Shown here piece by piece: positions 1-11,000 of a DNA stretch of 64,000 nt. The stretch is from contig JAURVB010012908.1 of assembly GCA_033002965.1 (NCBI GenBank), positions 1 to 64,000 on the forward strand, written 5' to 3'. The DNA is from Piper betle. Its lineage: Eukaryota; Streptophyta; Magnoliopsida; Piperales; Piperaceae. The notes under the pieces are model-generated. The model saw nothing but the letters and a program-made list of their open reading frames with translations. It searched no databases and had not been told where the DNA came from. Position 1 is the first letter of the stretch, and every line of letters starts with the position of its first letter. A program made the translations under genes and the position numbers.

Positions 1-239
1 TTTACAGATATTGTGTATGAGGACTTTCATGTATCTACTAACTTCTTTCTAGTGTTTATATGAATTATTAGGTTCAATCAAGTGGTAACAATAATGTAAT
101 TTGAACGCCGTTTTTGTAATGGTGAAAATGCAGTTTGTTCTTGATATAGAAGAAATGAAATGGTGAAAACTTGATTGCTTTTTCATTGCACATTGCACTC
201 GTTATATCATGAGTTCTTATGAGTTTTTTTATTGTTTAG

Positions 240-425
240 GCAGCTGCAGCAGGATCGATGATTGATGTAAGATTTGGCCTTTCGGAGCACATTCAAGACA
301 CAAACACGATATTCTCACTTGCGTTGGATGAAGAAGATGTGGAGAGCATCAGAGAGGCATCTGCTGAAGGGAAGGATCTCATGAAAGTAGTTGGTCATTG
401 TGGTGACGAATATCGGCAGATATAG
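240..425 (+). CDS. Aldo/keto reductase-like protein, terminal exon (gene begins outside window)
   Basis: This is the last coding exon of a gene whose start lies left of the window. A splice acceptor (attgtttag) precedes position 240, and the frame runs 61 codons to TAG at 423-425. The peptide begins AAAAGSMIDVRFGLSEHIQD and contains FSLALDEEDVESIREA. I recall a similar C-terminus, with LSEHIQD followed by LDEEDV, from plant NAD(P)-linked oxidoreductase (aldo/keto reductase) proteins. The catalytic Asp-Tyr-Lys-His residues of that fold would lie upstream and cannot be checked. The exon frame is intact. The family call rests on a short C-terminal match, so it is moderate. Confidence 0.55.
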   Translation, partial: AAAAGSMIDVRFGLSEHIQDTNTIFSLALDEEDVESIREASAEGKDLMKVVGHCGDEYRQI

Positions 426-867
426 ATTCATAAAATACACATTTGTTCTAAAGCGGCATGCAAATATTGTTCTGATCATGGAAAACAAATGTTGTTTACA
501 ATGGAAAGTCACATTTCATCTTAGCCAATGCAAAGTATCATGGTTTTCTCTTTTTCAATTTTGGGACAATATTTTTCGATTACTTCAACAATCCCATTAT
601 ACTCCACAATCCGAATTTTGTTGTGAAACAGAGTCTTGAAACAAGCCTACCAGAATGCTTTGTTCACGCTACCAACAAAATTGCACGCCAAAATTGCAGA
701 AGAGGATCAGAACATCTTTGAAAATGGAAATTCCAGTTACAAACATATCACACAAAGTTATGGTATACACTATATACGATCTAGAGCATGCAATTCAAAA
801 CTGCCAAATCCAGTTTAGCAAAAAGAAAGCAAACTGTAGCACCCATAACTCAAAGAGTTTGTATACA
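426..867. other. Intergenic, convergent 3' ends
   Basis: No gene is visible here. This is the space between the plus-strand reductase exon and a minus-strand copper-chaperone exon, so it probably holds the reductase 3' UTR. Short open frames look random. Confidence 0.5.
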
Positions 868-1022
868 TCAGTTGGAAGCAGCAACAGTTTCAGCATCAGC
901 CTCTTCCCAGAAGGAATTCTGCTTTCCTGTCTTTGAAACGGTTTTCAATACAGCCTCCGGATCCGCATTGCCTTTCACTGTCACTTTTTGCCGCTCCATA
1001 TCCACATCAAATGATTCAACAC
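868..1022 (-). pseudogene. CCH: Orphan last exon of a CCH/ATX1-type copper chaperone
   Basis: The minus strand encodes [18 protein letters not shown], then [20 protein letters not shown] and an acidic tail to a stop at 868-870. This is the third exon of plant copper chaperones CCH/ATX1, small cytosolic proteins that deliver Cu(I) to P-type ATPases. A canonical acceptor (tttttatag) sits at the expected place, splitting a Gly codon as in the family. The upstream exons, including the copper-binding motif MxCxxC, are absent from the roughly 800 bases upstream on this strand. A different gene fragment lies there instead. Without the metal-binding cysteines the exon cannot give a working chaperone, so I call it a gene fragment unless missing exons lie far away. 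Confidence 0.7.
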
Positions 1023-1106
1023 CTATAAAAATAAACCCAATAGATGAAATGAATCCAAGAGATTCTTCATAGTGCAGTTTAAATGACTTCATTAAGGGAA
1101 TTATAC

Positions 1107-1356
1107 CTGTGACCAAGAGCCCATATATCACGTCTTCCTTCGAAAGCCATTTTCCATATACAAGTAGCAAATAAAGGTGAGTCCAGTATCAATTTTTTGA
1201 TTGTCCTGCTAGAATGGAAATTTTCAAATAGATGTTCATCGTCGGTATCGTCAGTGCTTCGCTGCGCAGCCAAGAAGCTATGGCTTCATTTAAAGCTTTC
1301 AACTTATTGCCATATGGTTGCTGAAGAAAGCTGCCAGCTCCCCCAGTGGCAACCTT
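1107..1356 (-). pseudogene. Frameshifted exon, possibly from a Pumilio/NOP9-like gene
   Basis: The minus strand reads VATGGAGSFLQQPYGNKLKA and continues to ...AIASWLRSEA. After a one-base frame change near 1250 it continues as DDTDDEHLFENFHSSRTIKK and [20 protein letters not shown], ending ...IWALGH at a donor (cacag|gtataa). The segment SSRTxxKLxLDSPxFA followed by W..A..G....W..GH resembles the C-terminal repeats of plant Pumilio homologue 23 (nucleolar rRNA processing) as I remember it. The preserved acceptor and donor show this was a real exon; the frameshift shows it is broken. It lies just upstream of the CCH exon on the same strand. The family name is tentative. Confidence 0.35.
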
Positions 1357-1770
1357 GAGTACATCAAGATAAGCGTATAATGAAAAGTTAATTGTATTTA
1401 ACTTACAAAGATGGTACATTGCAAGATCACACACATCATACCTTATACAAGACTTCTCCGCCAAAATTCGATCTAAGCAACTCCCCGGCATTTTCAATAC
1501 ATGTATCAATGAGACTCTTCATAAAGAACAAGAACAACTTAGCTTGCAGTACAAATATTAGCCAAAATAGCAAAGCTGAATTTTGATAAACTGAGCATGG
1601 GATTTTTTTGGGTAAATGAAGTGCAAAACAAAGGAAGCCCAACATCATAATATAGATGGAACTGACAAATTAAGATTCACCATATCATCTGGGCTAAAAT
1701 AGCGAGTGGAATTTGGATGAAGATGTTGTAACAATTCCCACCTGAAAACCATAAAACCCAAAATCACCCA

Positions 1771-1946
1771 TCAGCAGTCGGGCGCATTGACGGAAGCGAC
1801 GAGGAGCTTGGACACAGCAAGCTTCTAGCTTTGTAGCTTGGGCGGAGAGACGGCAACGTCGAGAGGACGGTGGCCGCCGGAATCGACGGCGGTGACGCCC
1901 ATGCCGGCGGCGAGCAGCATCAGGACGGCCTCGACGGCGTCGATTA
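1771..1946 (-). pseudogene. Ankyrin-repeat fragment with in-frame stop
   Basis: On the minus strand one frame gives AVEAVLMLLAAGMGVTAVDS followed by GGHRPLDVAVSPPKLQS, then TAG, then KLAVSKLLVASVNAPDC and TGA. LLxAGM..xxVDxxGHxPLDVA is a degenerate ankyrin repeat with its helix-turn-helix and beta-hairpin TPLH-like motif. The stop inside the next helix, and the lack of any surrounding open frame, mark it as a relic. It is the third gene fragment on this strand in about 1.1 kb. Confidence 0.5.
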
Positions 1947-1949
1947 ATA

Positions 1950-2780
1950 TGGGACGCACTAGCTTCGGACGCTAGCTGATACAGTTGATATGATATAGTA
2001 TAGGACGTTCATCACTACATATATTAATCTGGACCGTCCATACTTCTCTGCCGCGGCTAATTAATTCGAAACCAGACGTGTGCTATATATATATATATAA
2101 AGGACGTTCTCATTTTAAAAAGCTAATATCAGCCAGCTAGCGTATGTTTTTTTTGGTTAAGCTAAGGTTAATTAATTTGACAACCAGAGGTGAGTCCCCG
2201 GTGAGACGATTGACCTGTCATCCATATCAAACAAACATTATATTTGCTGTTATAATTAATAATTTACTGAAGAATGATTGCTATAGTAGATGGTTTGTTG
2301 GTCGAGCGGGGCGCCCATTACTTATCTTCTAAACAGGTGCACCATAGTCAAGCTAAACAAATTTTAACAAAAAAATAACTAAGTGGTTTGTAACATAAAT
2401 GAGGCAAAAATTGCAAAATCAGTACAAATTATGGTCAGAGGTGTAGCAAATTAGTTATTCGAAATTTTTTTTTAAAAAAGGCTAAGTCATGCAGCTCAAA
2501 TTGAATCCAACTTAAATAATAATAACAGATACAACTCAAATTGGAAGACAGAAATCAGATTCAAGACAGAGCTAGAAGTCCAAGAGGTGGAGTAAAACGT
2601 AGAAAACAATCGTACATTTATAATGTATAACTGAGTGTTGGATTCCTAGACCTTTTGATATCCTAGCACATAATTTAGCCTCTTTTGCTAGAAGCAGTGA
2701 TTATCCTTTTATCACTACTTCCATTATGTAATGTTATTTAGGGGCTTGGCGATTGTGTACTTATGTTTTTTATATATATT
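1950..2780. other. Intergenic with (TA)n tract
   Basis: No gene is visible. There is a TA microsatellite near 2085-2100 and a 7-base stem CTAGCTTCGGACGCTAG near 1958. The right end abuts the TA-rich flank of the fold-back element. Confidence 0.4.
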
Positions 2781-3485
2781 GGTGCGATATAAATTTTTAC
2801 AGCGCATCATACGTTGCTGAATGAAAGCCATTAGATTAAAATCTGGTGGCTTTCGTTCATCTTTTCATTTTTTCAGATTTGCAGACCTGATTACCCGCCC
2901 AACCCGCCTGACCTGCCCGAACCGGACCTCCCGCCCGCAACCGCGCCAATGCATGCCGCCACGGCCTCGCCCCCTGCCGGCGGCCCTGCTCCACCCCCTC
3001 CCCCTGCCCAGCTACCGCCCACCGCCGTAGTTCCCGCCCTGAGCCGGCACCCTGTAGCCACCACCAACCCCCCTTCTCCGCCTCTGCCCTCCGCTCATCC
3101 TCGGCTGGCGCCCCCGCCACCCCGGGGTGGTGGCGGGGGCCCAGCCGAGGACGGGTGGGGCTGATGGGGCACGGATCGAACGGTGGCAAAGAAGGGGGTT
3201 GGCAGTGGCTGCAAGGTGCTGGCTGGGGGCAGGGACCATGGCGGTGGGTGGTGGCCAGGCGGGGGGAGGGGGTGGAGGGCGGGGCCACCGGCAGGGGCGA
3301 GGCCACGGCGGCAAGCGGTGGCACGGTCGCGGGCGGGAGGTCCGGTTCGGGCGGGTCAGGCAGGTCGGGTAGGTCGGGTGGGCAATCGGGTCTGCAAATC
3401 TGAAAAAATGAAAAGATAAACGAGAGCCGCTAGATTTTGATCTCACACAGTGTATGGTGTGCTGCAAAAACTTATAGCACACCAT
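2781..3485. mobile_element. GC-rich fold-back element (long inverted repeat)
   Basis: The stretch is nearly self-complementary along its length. The left arm (about 2781-3123) and right arm (about 3124-3485) mirror each other around the perfect palindrome CCACCCCGGGGTGG at about 3117-3130. For example CATTTTTTCAGATTTGCAGA in the left arm recurs reversed in the right arm near 3390-3410. The arms are AT-rich at the ends and very rich in CCG/CGG inside. The element is flanked by TA-rich tracts (2770-2779 and 3488-3504). Each end begins with a hairpin: 2781-2808 on the left and 3454-3485 on the right. A second hairpin with a 12-bp stem lies at 2819-2858. No transposase is encoded, so this looks like a non-autonomous element; long open frames on both strands are by-products of base composition. 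Confidence 0.7.
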
Positions 3486-3741
3486 TGTATTTATATATAT
3501 ATATACACACATAAAATAATTTATTGTAAAAAAACGTCCAAAATAACCGGCGTGACCACGTCCGGGTTGCGGACATGATCCGACTAAGAAGTCCAGACGG
3601 TCACCACCCTTCTCGTATTCGGCCTAGTCCCCACTTCTCCTCGCCGCCGCCCCCGCCACCGTCGCCGTCGCCGGATCCGGTCCAGAGTTCGGGGTCGTAG
3701 CCACCGGAGTGTCCCATTCCGCGCCTTTCGATGATGCTGGC

Positions 3742-6015
3742 ATGGCGCCGCCGTGCTTGCGCCCCCTGCTCCGTGCTCTGAGCCACGGCCTCCCTTCCGA
3801 TGGCGGAGCTGTCATCCACTCCCCTTCCACTTGCTCAAAGACATCAGCCATCGTCGGTTAGTATTGATTGTACTTTTATGCCGTCAAAACCTGTTTTGTG
3901 TGATCAAATTTTCCCTGCTTTGGTTAGTATTGTATGGAGAGTATCGCTATTGATCAATATCGTCCATTTTCTTGTGCATTAATGGCTTGTATTTCAGTCT
4001 TTGTATGTGCTTTTGGATTGGAGGGAGGCATATCCTGCTGGAAAGTTGACATTTTTGTTCCAAGTTGATGCCTTTGTTAGTCGATATACTACGGAATGTG
4101 GTATTTTGCTTTACATAGAATTTCTGTTAGCTGGTTCTCATTTCGGCATATGATGTCACTCGTTGTTCTGCCGCTTCAAACGAATTGTTACGATTGATGT
4201 TTGTTTACTTCGACGACTAACGAATTTTTCGGATTTATGCTTTGTAAATTAGATTGTTGCTTTTAGTTACTATTAGATGAAGCTTACTGTTGTGTCTGCT
4301 ACTGTCTCCGCATTATCTTTACGTCCACACAATTAATTAATTAATTGATCATAGGAAAGTAACCAGCAATTACTTTATGCCTTTGTTATTTATTGTCTTA
4401 GGCCGATTTGTTGATCAGCTGAATGTATTGGCCTTCCATAGGCACGCCCAGGAAATGGTAATATCTCCCTCCTCCGTATGGATTGAGATCTTCTTTTTAT
4501 TTTTTGATGATCATTTTTTTAAGTACAGTAAATGGATTGCTTATGTGCATTATCTACTTGCTTAGGAATTACACCTCTAATTATGTTTCTGTCATTTTTT
4601 TTCCCATACTGCAGGGGATATCTACTTCAAAATTTTTACTTTTAGAATCATCAGAAACAAGTTCAACACCCGTTACTTCTCCATTAGTTCCTGTTCTGGA
4701 TTCAGAGACAGGGGGGACAAAGGACCAAAAGTTAGCTACCAAGCCTTCAAAAGTGCAAGCTGTTCGAAAGGGTATTAAAATGGTTTGTTCTCTTTGCCTA
4801 ATGCTTTTGAAAATACTGTTTCTTGACTTACTACTATAAACTGAACCTCGGCCATAATGTGAAATGGACATTTCATTCTCTCTAGATTGCGTCCAGGGTT
4901 TCTTTGCATGCTATGGTATTTGTTAATGATGAGAATTAGGGAATGCTTGTACATGATATGTCATTTCTGCTTCATGAACTAAACTAATTATGAACTCCCG
5001 GATATTGGACCAGAGTCCTAAAAAGCTCAATTTGGTGGCTGAGTTGGTTTGTGGAATGCGGGTTGAAGATGCACTCTTACAGCTCCAAGTAACAATAAAA
5101 CGAGCAGCTAAAACTGTATTTCAGGTTGTTTTTTTGAGCTTTCTGGTGCCAACACTTGGACAAAGTCGGTTTCTTTTGTTTTATTTATGGAATCTGCTAG
5201 AAATTTAGGTTGTTGTCATGGTTAATTCTTGTAAGGATGCTACTACCATAAAGTTCTTTTTATATTCCACTTATTTCATCTTGAATGTTACATTGAAGAT
5301 TTTAACATTTATCTTTGGCTAAAGGAATAATTAATCTCACTTAGTGCCTGATTTGTGTTCATCATACATATTCTGTCTAATTTGAAGGGTAGTTTTATCT
5401 GTGATCATGGTAATGCATGCTAGGCTTACTTTAATAAGATGGGGAGCAGAGATAAAATATATAGATGTGTGAAGTAAAGAATTTGATCCTTACTGCAGGT
5501 TATAAATTCAGCACGGGCCAATGCAACTCACAACCATGGATTGGATGCTGACCGACTTCTTGTTGGTAAGGAAAAAGAGTCATTTCGCTTATCTTGTACA
5601 CTAATGTTGATGCTTGCTGGAATTTTATCCTTTTCTGACATACAAAACATTTATAAATGTGCTTTTTTACACTGAGAACTTTTTTTTCCCTCTCTCTCTT
5701 TATCTCTCTTTTTCATTCCATTAACTCCTAAATCAATTGAGCTACCACATTGATTGTCTCAATGTGTATCTTTCTTACAATGAAGATTCAGAGGTACTAA
5801 TTCTTTACCTTCCAATGGCAGCCGAAGCATTTGTAGGTAAAGGATTTTTTAAGAAAAGGGTTTCATATCATGCCAAGGGAAGGAGTGGGATCAGAGTGAG
5901 GCCGGAGTGTCGACTAACTGTTGTTGTGAGAGAGTTAACAGCTGAAGAGGAGGCAGAAGTTGCAAGGTTGAGGGTTGCCAAGTTTCTGAAGCTTACTAAG
6001 AGGGAAAAAGACTAG
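3742..6015 (+). CDS. Ribosomal protein L22 (uL22), organellar (probably mitochondrial) type
   Basis: There are six exons: 3742-3856, 4402-4457, 4615-4782, 5014-5124, 5499-5565 and 5822-6015. All junctions are GT-AG and phases agree, giving 236 residues. The N-terminal ~100 residues (MAPPCLRPLLRALSHGLPSD...) look like a transit peptide plus linker. The uL22 core then runs SPKKLNLVAELVCGMRVEDA, VINSARANATHNHGLDADRL and GKGFFKKRVSYHAKGRSG, ending VRPECRLTVVVREL plus a charged tail. uL22 binds 23S-type rRNA and lines the peptide exit tunnel of the large subunit. The start is the ATG followed by the only frame that reaches exon 2 in phase; an upstream ATG pair at 3731 is out of frame. Nuclear copies of this family in plants are usually annotated as mitochondrial. 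The GC-rich 5' end is typical of a plant first exon. I see no breaks. Confidence 0.88.
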
Positions 6016-8064
6016 TACCACACAAGCTGATTGAGACGACCCCACACTGGGGCCGTAAGCGGGAACCACGGCTGCGGGAACAAGAGGCAGTGTCATAAAT
6101 TTGCCTTTTATCTTCCCAACACTTTCTGAAGCGAAGTTCTTCTGTATCAGGACGGTTATAACTTAGAAATTGTCCTGTGATTGTTGTAATACGTGAGAAT
6201 GCTTAGCTTCGAACTCCTAGTTCCAACTTAAGTATGAGCCAAGTTGGCTGTTGTCCATGATTATGTGAACGAAAATTGACGATTTTTCCATGCGATTGTC
6301 CAATCTTATATATAGTTGTCCTTGGATCCCATCATCTCCCTGGCGGCCGACGAAGCGGGGCGTATTTGACGTCATTCCCATGCATGCTCGCCCAACTCAT
6401 CTCCACTCCTCTCTTCCACCAGTACCGTTCCCCGAGTAGTAGTACGTAATTACAGGAACATCTCGTTTTTTCTGTTACTCTTTTGAGGTCCCTGTGCTCC
6501 TGGGAAGCCAGTAAATTACAATGAACGTGCGTATGCATTGCAGTCTTTCTGATTCATGCTTGATACGTATATGCTTATACTGATATCGACAGAGACGAAG
6601 GGGGCTTTCGTACCATCATCCTCTTGGTGCCCGAAGAGGATGCCTTGTCCTTGAGATCGAGCTAAACAATTATGCGTCTTTAAGAAAAGTAAGATGTGAT
6701 TGACAAATAAACAATAATATAAGTTTAAAGTGCTAAAATACAATCGGGAAAATGACGTATTACCACATCAATGTCTTTGTCTGAAAATAGCGAATTTGTG
6801 GGGATTCGGGGAATTAATTTATAAACGTGCTTGCATAGTCTTTGTATGTTGCAACGTGGAACAAGAAAGAAATAAGAATCATCTTTTCACTTAGAAAAAT
6901 GACGTGTACTATTTCCTTTTAATACACCCTAGGAAAAGTCCTTTACAATTATGGGTCTTTTATATAAATGTAAGAGCAAATATCAGAATAAATACATGTA
7001 TCTACAGGAAATAATATAGATTTTAACGTGGTTATCATTCAAGGCACGGGAGGATAATTTCTAGTAGCAGCAGGTGACAAAAGATTAATCAACACAACTC
7101 AGCGGCAGGAGAAAGAAGAAGGCAGCAGCAGCTAACAAAGGAATGATCTCATCGGATCCCCGAACATGGAATCTTTGAAGTCTGACTAATATATATATAT
7201 ATATGTATATGTGTGTGCGTCGGTGGTGTTCTCCTCGCCATTACTGTTTGGATTGCATCGTCACCATTGTGCATCCAAAAAAATGAAAAAGGGCTAAAAA
7301 GTTCACAGCGCCGTAATTTTTTCTCTTTGTCCACTTTTGTATGTTGCATGTCTGTACCATTAAGCAACAGTGCATCATAATCTTGAGAACAAGATAGGTT
7401 GGATCCCCAACTTCCCCTCATATATATATAAAGATTATATATATGCATTCTTTATTAGATTCTCTCGTGTAAAGGAGGCGCAGCTCTATGTGGAGCATTT
7501 TTAATGGGGCCCTACTAATTAAGATTTACATGGATGAAATTAAAATACAAAATATAATTTTAAAAAACTTTCTAATTTGTTCAAAATTTTTAACCTTTTC
7601 ATCTTAATTTCTAAAATAATTGTAAAAAATATGATTTTAAAATCATGTATTTTTAAAAAAAATGAAAAATAGTCTAATTTAAATAAAAGAGGCAAAATTT
7701 TATGAATCAAATTTAAAATATAGTTCATATAAATTAAGGGAGTTCGATTTTGTTTTAAAAATATATTATTATTTAATTTATTATTATCTAAGCATCCACG
7801 GTGCCGTTGTCGTCTTTTGACTCTCTGTACTTGTCTGTCCGGCTACCCTGTTGGCCGGCTCTTCTCCGTTGCTTCAACTTCTTCTCCGAACCAGAAAAAA
7901 ACTGTTTGATCAACTCGTCTCCTCTGTACAAGTATACAGACTAGGAGATTTATCTTTTTTTGTTTTTGTTTTTTGTTTTTTGTTTTTTGTTCGTTTGTTT
8001 GGGTTGTTGCAATCACCCAAAAGTCTAGGAGGTCGGGTTGAGGAAAACGAGCAAGTGAAGGAGC
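6016..8064. other. Intergenic between L22 and XDH
   Basis: The first ~250 bases are the probable L22 3' UTR. The rest is AT-rich with TA/GT microsatellites near 7188-7215 and 7420-7440 and a very AT-rich block at 7500-7790. The last ~250 bases, with a poly-T/TTTTGT run at 7950-7995, are the likely XDH promoter and 5' UTR. No gene, tRNA or clear transposon is visible. Confidence 0.45.
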
Positions 8065-11000
8065 ATGGGATCCATTGAACAGGAGGAGGATTTGCACTTG
8101 CGCGCCGCCAAGGAAGCTGTGATTTATGTTAATGGTGTTAAGCGAATATTGCCGGATGGGTTGGCTCATCTTTCGTTGCTTCAATATTTGAGAGGTTTGC
8201 AGTTTTTATTTTTTTTATGCAATTTTATCCAATCTTTGCTGTTGATTGTTTATTCTCTATGTTGGACTCTGCTCTGTAATTAGCTTTTGTCTCTGGATTG
8301 ATTGGAGTCTCGTCATTAAGTATCAATACCTTTTCTTTCTTTTTTGGTGCTGATAACACTTCTGGCATCAATGATTTTTCGTGTTTCAGACGAGGGCATG
8401 AAGGGTACTAAACTTGGATGCGGAGAAGGTGGATGTGGTGCGTGTACTGTGATGGTATCCAATTATGATTACAATACCAAGAAAATTATGTGAGTGTTTT
8501 TTTTATAAGTTTAAAAGGGGTCATGCTTTGTTACTAATATTTCATGACATTCAGAATTCCGATTGAGTGCATGCAGGCATTATGCCATTAATTCATGTTT
8601 GGCTCCACTGTATTCTGTGGAAGGAATGCACATAATAACAGTAGAGGGCATCGGGAACCGTCGTAAAGGTCTTCACCCAGTTCAGGTAGCGTGAAAATTT
8701 ATGGCCTATTTAAGTCAGAATTCAGCTCAGAATAGAAAATGATGTGTTTGATAGCGCAACCTCCATTCAGACCATGAAGTGTTGTTTGTTAGGATGTGCA
8801 TTGGACGTCACATGATCATGGAGTTGCATTTGTCCGATTGGCTATGTCTTTTTTATTGATATTTAATTCTCTTTCTTACATTGATTTTTCAAGAAGACTT
8901 ATGGTTCACCTTTTGATGAACATAGAAATCCCTAGCCGAGGCTCATGGATCACAGTGTGGGTTTTGTACTCCTGGCTTTGTGATGTCTATGTATTCCCTA
9001 CTCAGGTCTAGTACAACTCCCCCAACTGAAGAACAAATCGAAGAAAGCCTTTCAGGAAATTTATGCCGCTGCACTGGATACAGACCAATTATTGATGCAT
9101 TTCGTGTGTTTGCAAAAACAGATGATGAACTGTACACCAAGAAATCTTCTATTAATACTCCTGAGGGTGCATATATTTGTCCGTCTACTGGAGAGCCATG
9201 TTCCTGCGGAGGGAAAAATGTTAGCTCTGATGTAGAGACTGCCTCGTGTGGCCATGTTTCTTATGACAATACTGGTGTCTGTTCTGAAACTGATAAAGAA
9301 CTAATCTTTCCTCCTGAACTTTTAACCAGGAAGATCTTATCACTCAGTTTGAGTGGGTTTGGTGGACTGAGATGGTTCCGGCCAACTATGCTCCAACAGG
9401 TGTTGGATCTGAAGTCTAGGTATCCAAATGCTAAGTTAGTGGTGGGGAATACTGAAGTAGGCATTGATATGAAGTTTAAGAATCTTCAGTACAAAGTTCT
9501 AATTTCTGTTAGCCATGTTCCTGAACTGAATGCTTTGAGTGTGAAGGAAGAAGGGCTTCAGATTGGCGCTGCAGTGAGACTGACTGTGCTTCAGGAAACT
9601 CTGAGAAATGTCATAGTGGAACGTGACATACACCAGACTTCAGCCTGTAAGGCAATTGCTGAACAACTAAAATGGTTTGCAGGGAAGCAGATCAGAAATG
9701 TGTCCTCAATTGGTGGAAACGTCTGTAATGCAAGTCCTATTTCAGATTTAAATCCACTCTGGATTGCTGCTGGAGCTATGTTTCAAGTTATTGACGGCAA
9801 GGGAAATGTCAGAGCTATGATGGCAAAAGATTTTTTCCTAAGTTACAGGAAAGTTGACCTCGCAGCGAATGAAATTTTACTTTCAGTTTTCCTGCCATGG
9901 ACTCGTCCTTTTGAGTTTGTGAAAGAGTTCAAACAGGCCCATAGGCGAGATGATGACATTGCAATTGTAAACGCAGGAATGCGTGTTTTTTGGAACAGGA
10001 AGATGGCGCATGGGTAGTTTCTGATGCTTCTCTGGTTTATGGTGGGGTTGCTCCTGTTTCTTTCTCAGCGTCAGAAACTGAGGCTTTGATAAAAGGGAAA
10101 ATTTGGGACCAGAAATTGCTGTCGAGTGTTCTTAGGTCATTAACAAAAGACATCTCTCTTTCAGAGAATGCACCTGGTGGAATGGTAGAATTTCGTCAAT
10201 CACTGTCTTTAAGCTTCTTTTTAAGTTTTTTGTTTGGGTTTCCTGCCACATGGAAAGGAAACATGCTTGTATGGACCTTCTGCCGTCCCATCTTTCAGCA
10301 GTTAAACCCTACAGTAGGCCTCCCTCTTGTGCATGTCAAGATTATGAATTGGTGAAGCACGGCACAGCAGTGGGGTCCCCCGAAATCCATCTTTCATCAA
10401 CACTTCAGGTAAAATTTTTTATTTGGATTTATCTGATGAATCTTGACAATGAAGGTATAGAAGTTAACTTCAATACTATTGACTGCCATTATAAGTTGTA
10501 GTCATTTACTAGTGGCTGATATTAATAATTATAGAGAAGAGTCTCAGAGGACTTAATATTAAAAGGCTAGGACTGAATTCTTGGAGCTGTTTTGTCAACT
10601 TGGCTTTTACATGAGCTTTGAAAAAAAAAACTTGGCTTTGTTAATATATTGGTTTTTTAAAAGATTATATCCTTAATTAAAATGAGGTGAGAATGGCCCT
10701 TAGGTTTTAGAAAAATTGAAACATATCCGATAATTCTTGGAAAAGAAGTTCTTCTTTTTCTCCTTGTTAGACTGACTTGAAGCTTTTCATCATGTGATCA
10801 TCTATTGTTGGCATTTTCTTTAGGTTACGGGCGAGGCAGAGTACGTAGATGATGTTCCCATTCCTCTGAATACTTTACATGCTGCTTTGGTATTGAGTAA
10901 GAAGGCTCACGCTCGTATCATCTCCATAGATGATGCGGCAGCTAGGTCATGCCCTGGTTATGAAGGTTTATTTCTGTCCAAAGATGTGCCAGGAGGAAAT

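Noticed and set aside
2857..3512. Open frames up to 166 codons over the fold-back element
   Set aside because: They mirror each other across the palindrome and are Pro/Arg/Gly-rich, as expected from CCG repeats.
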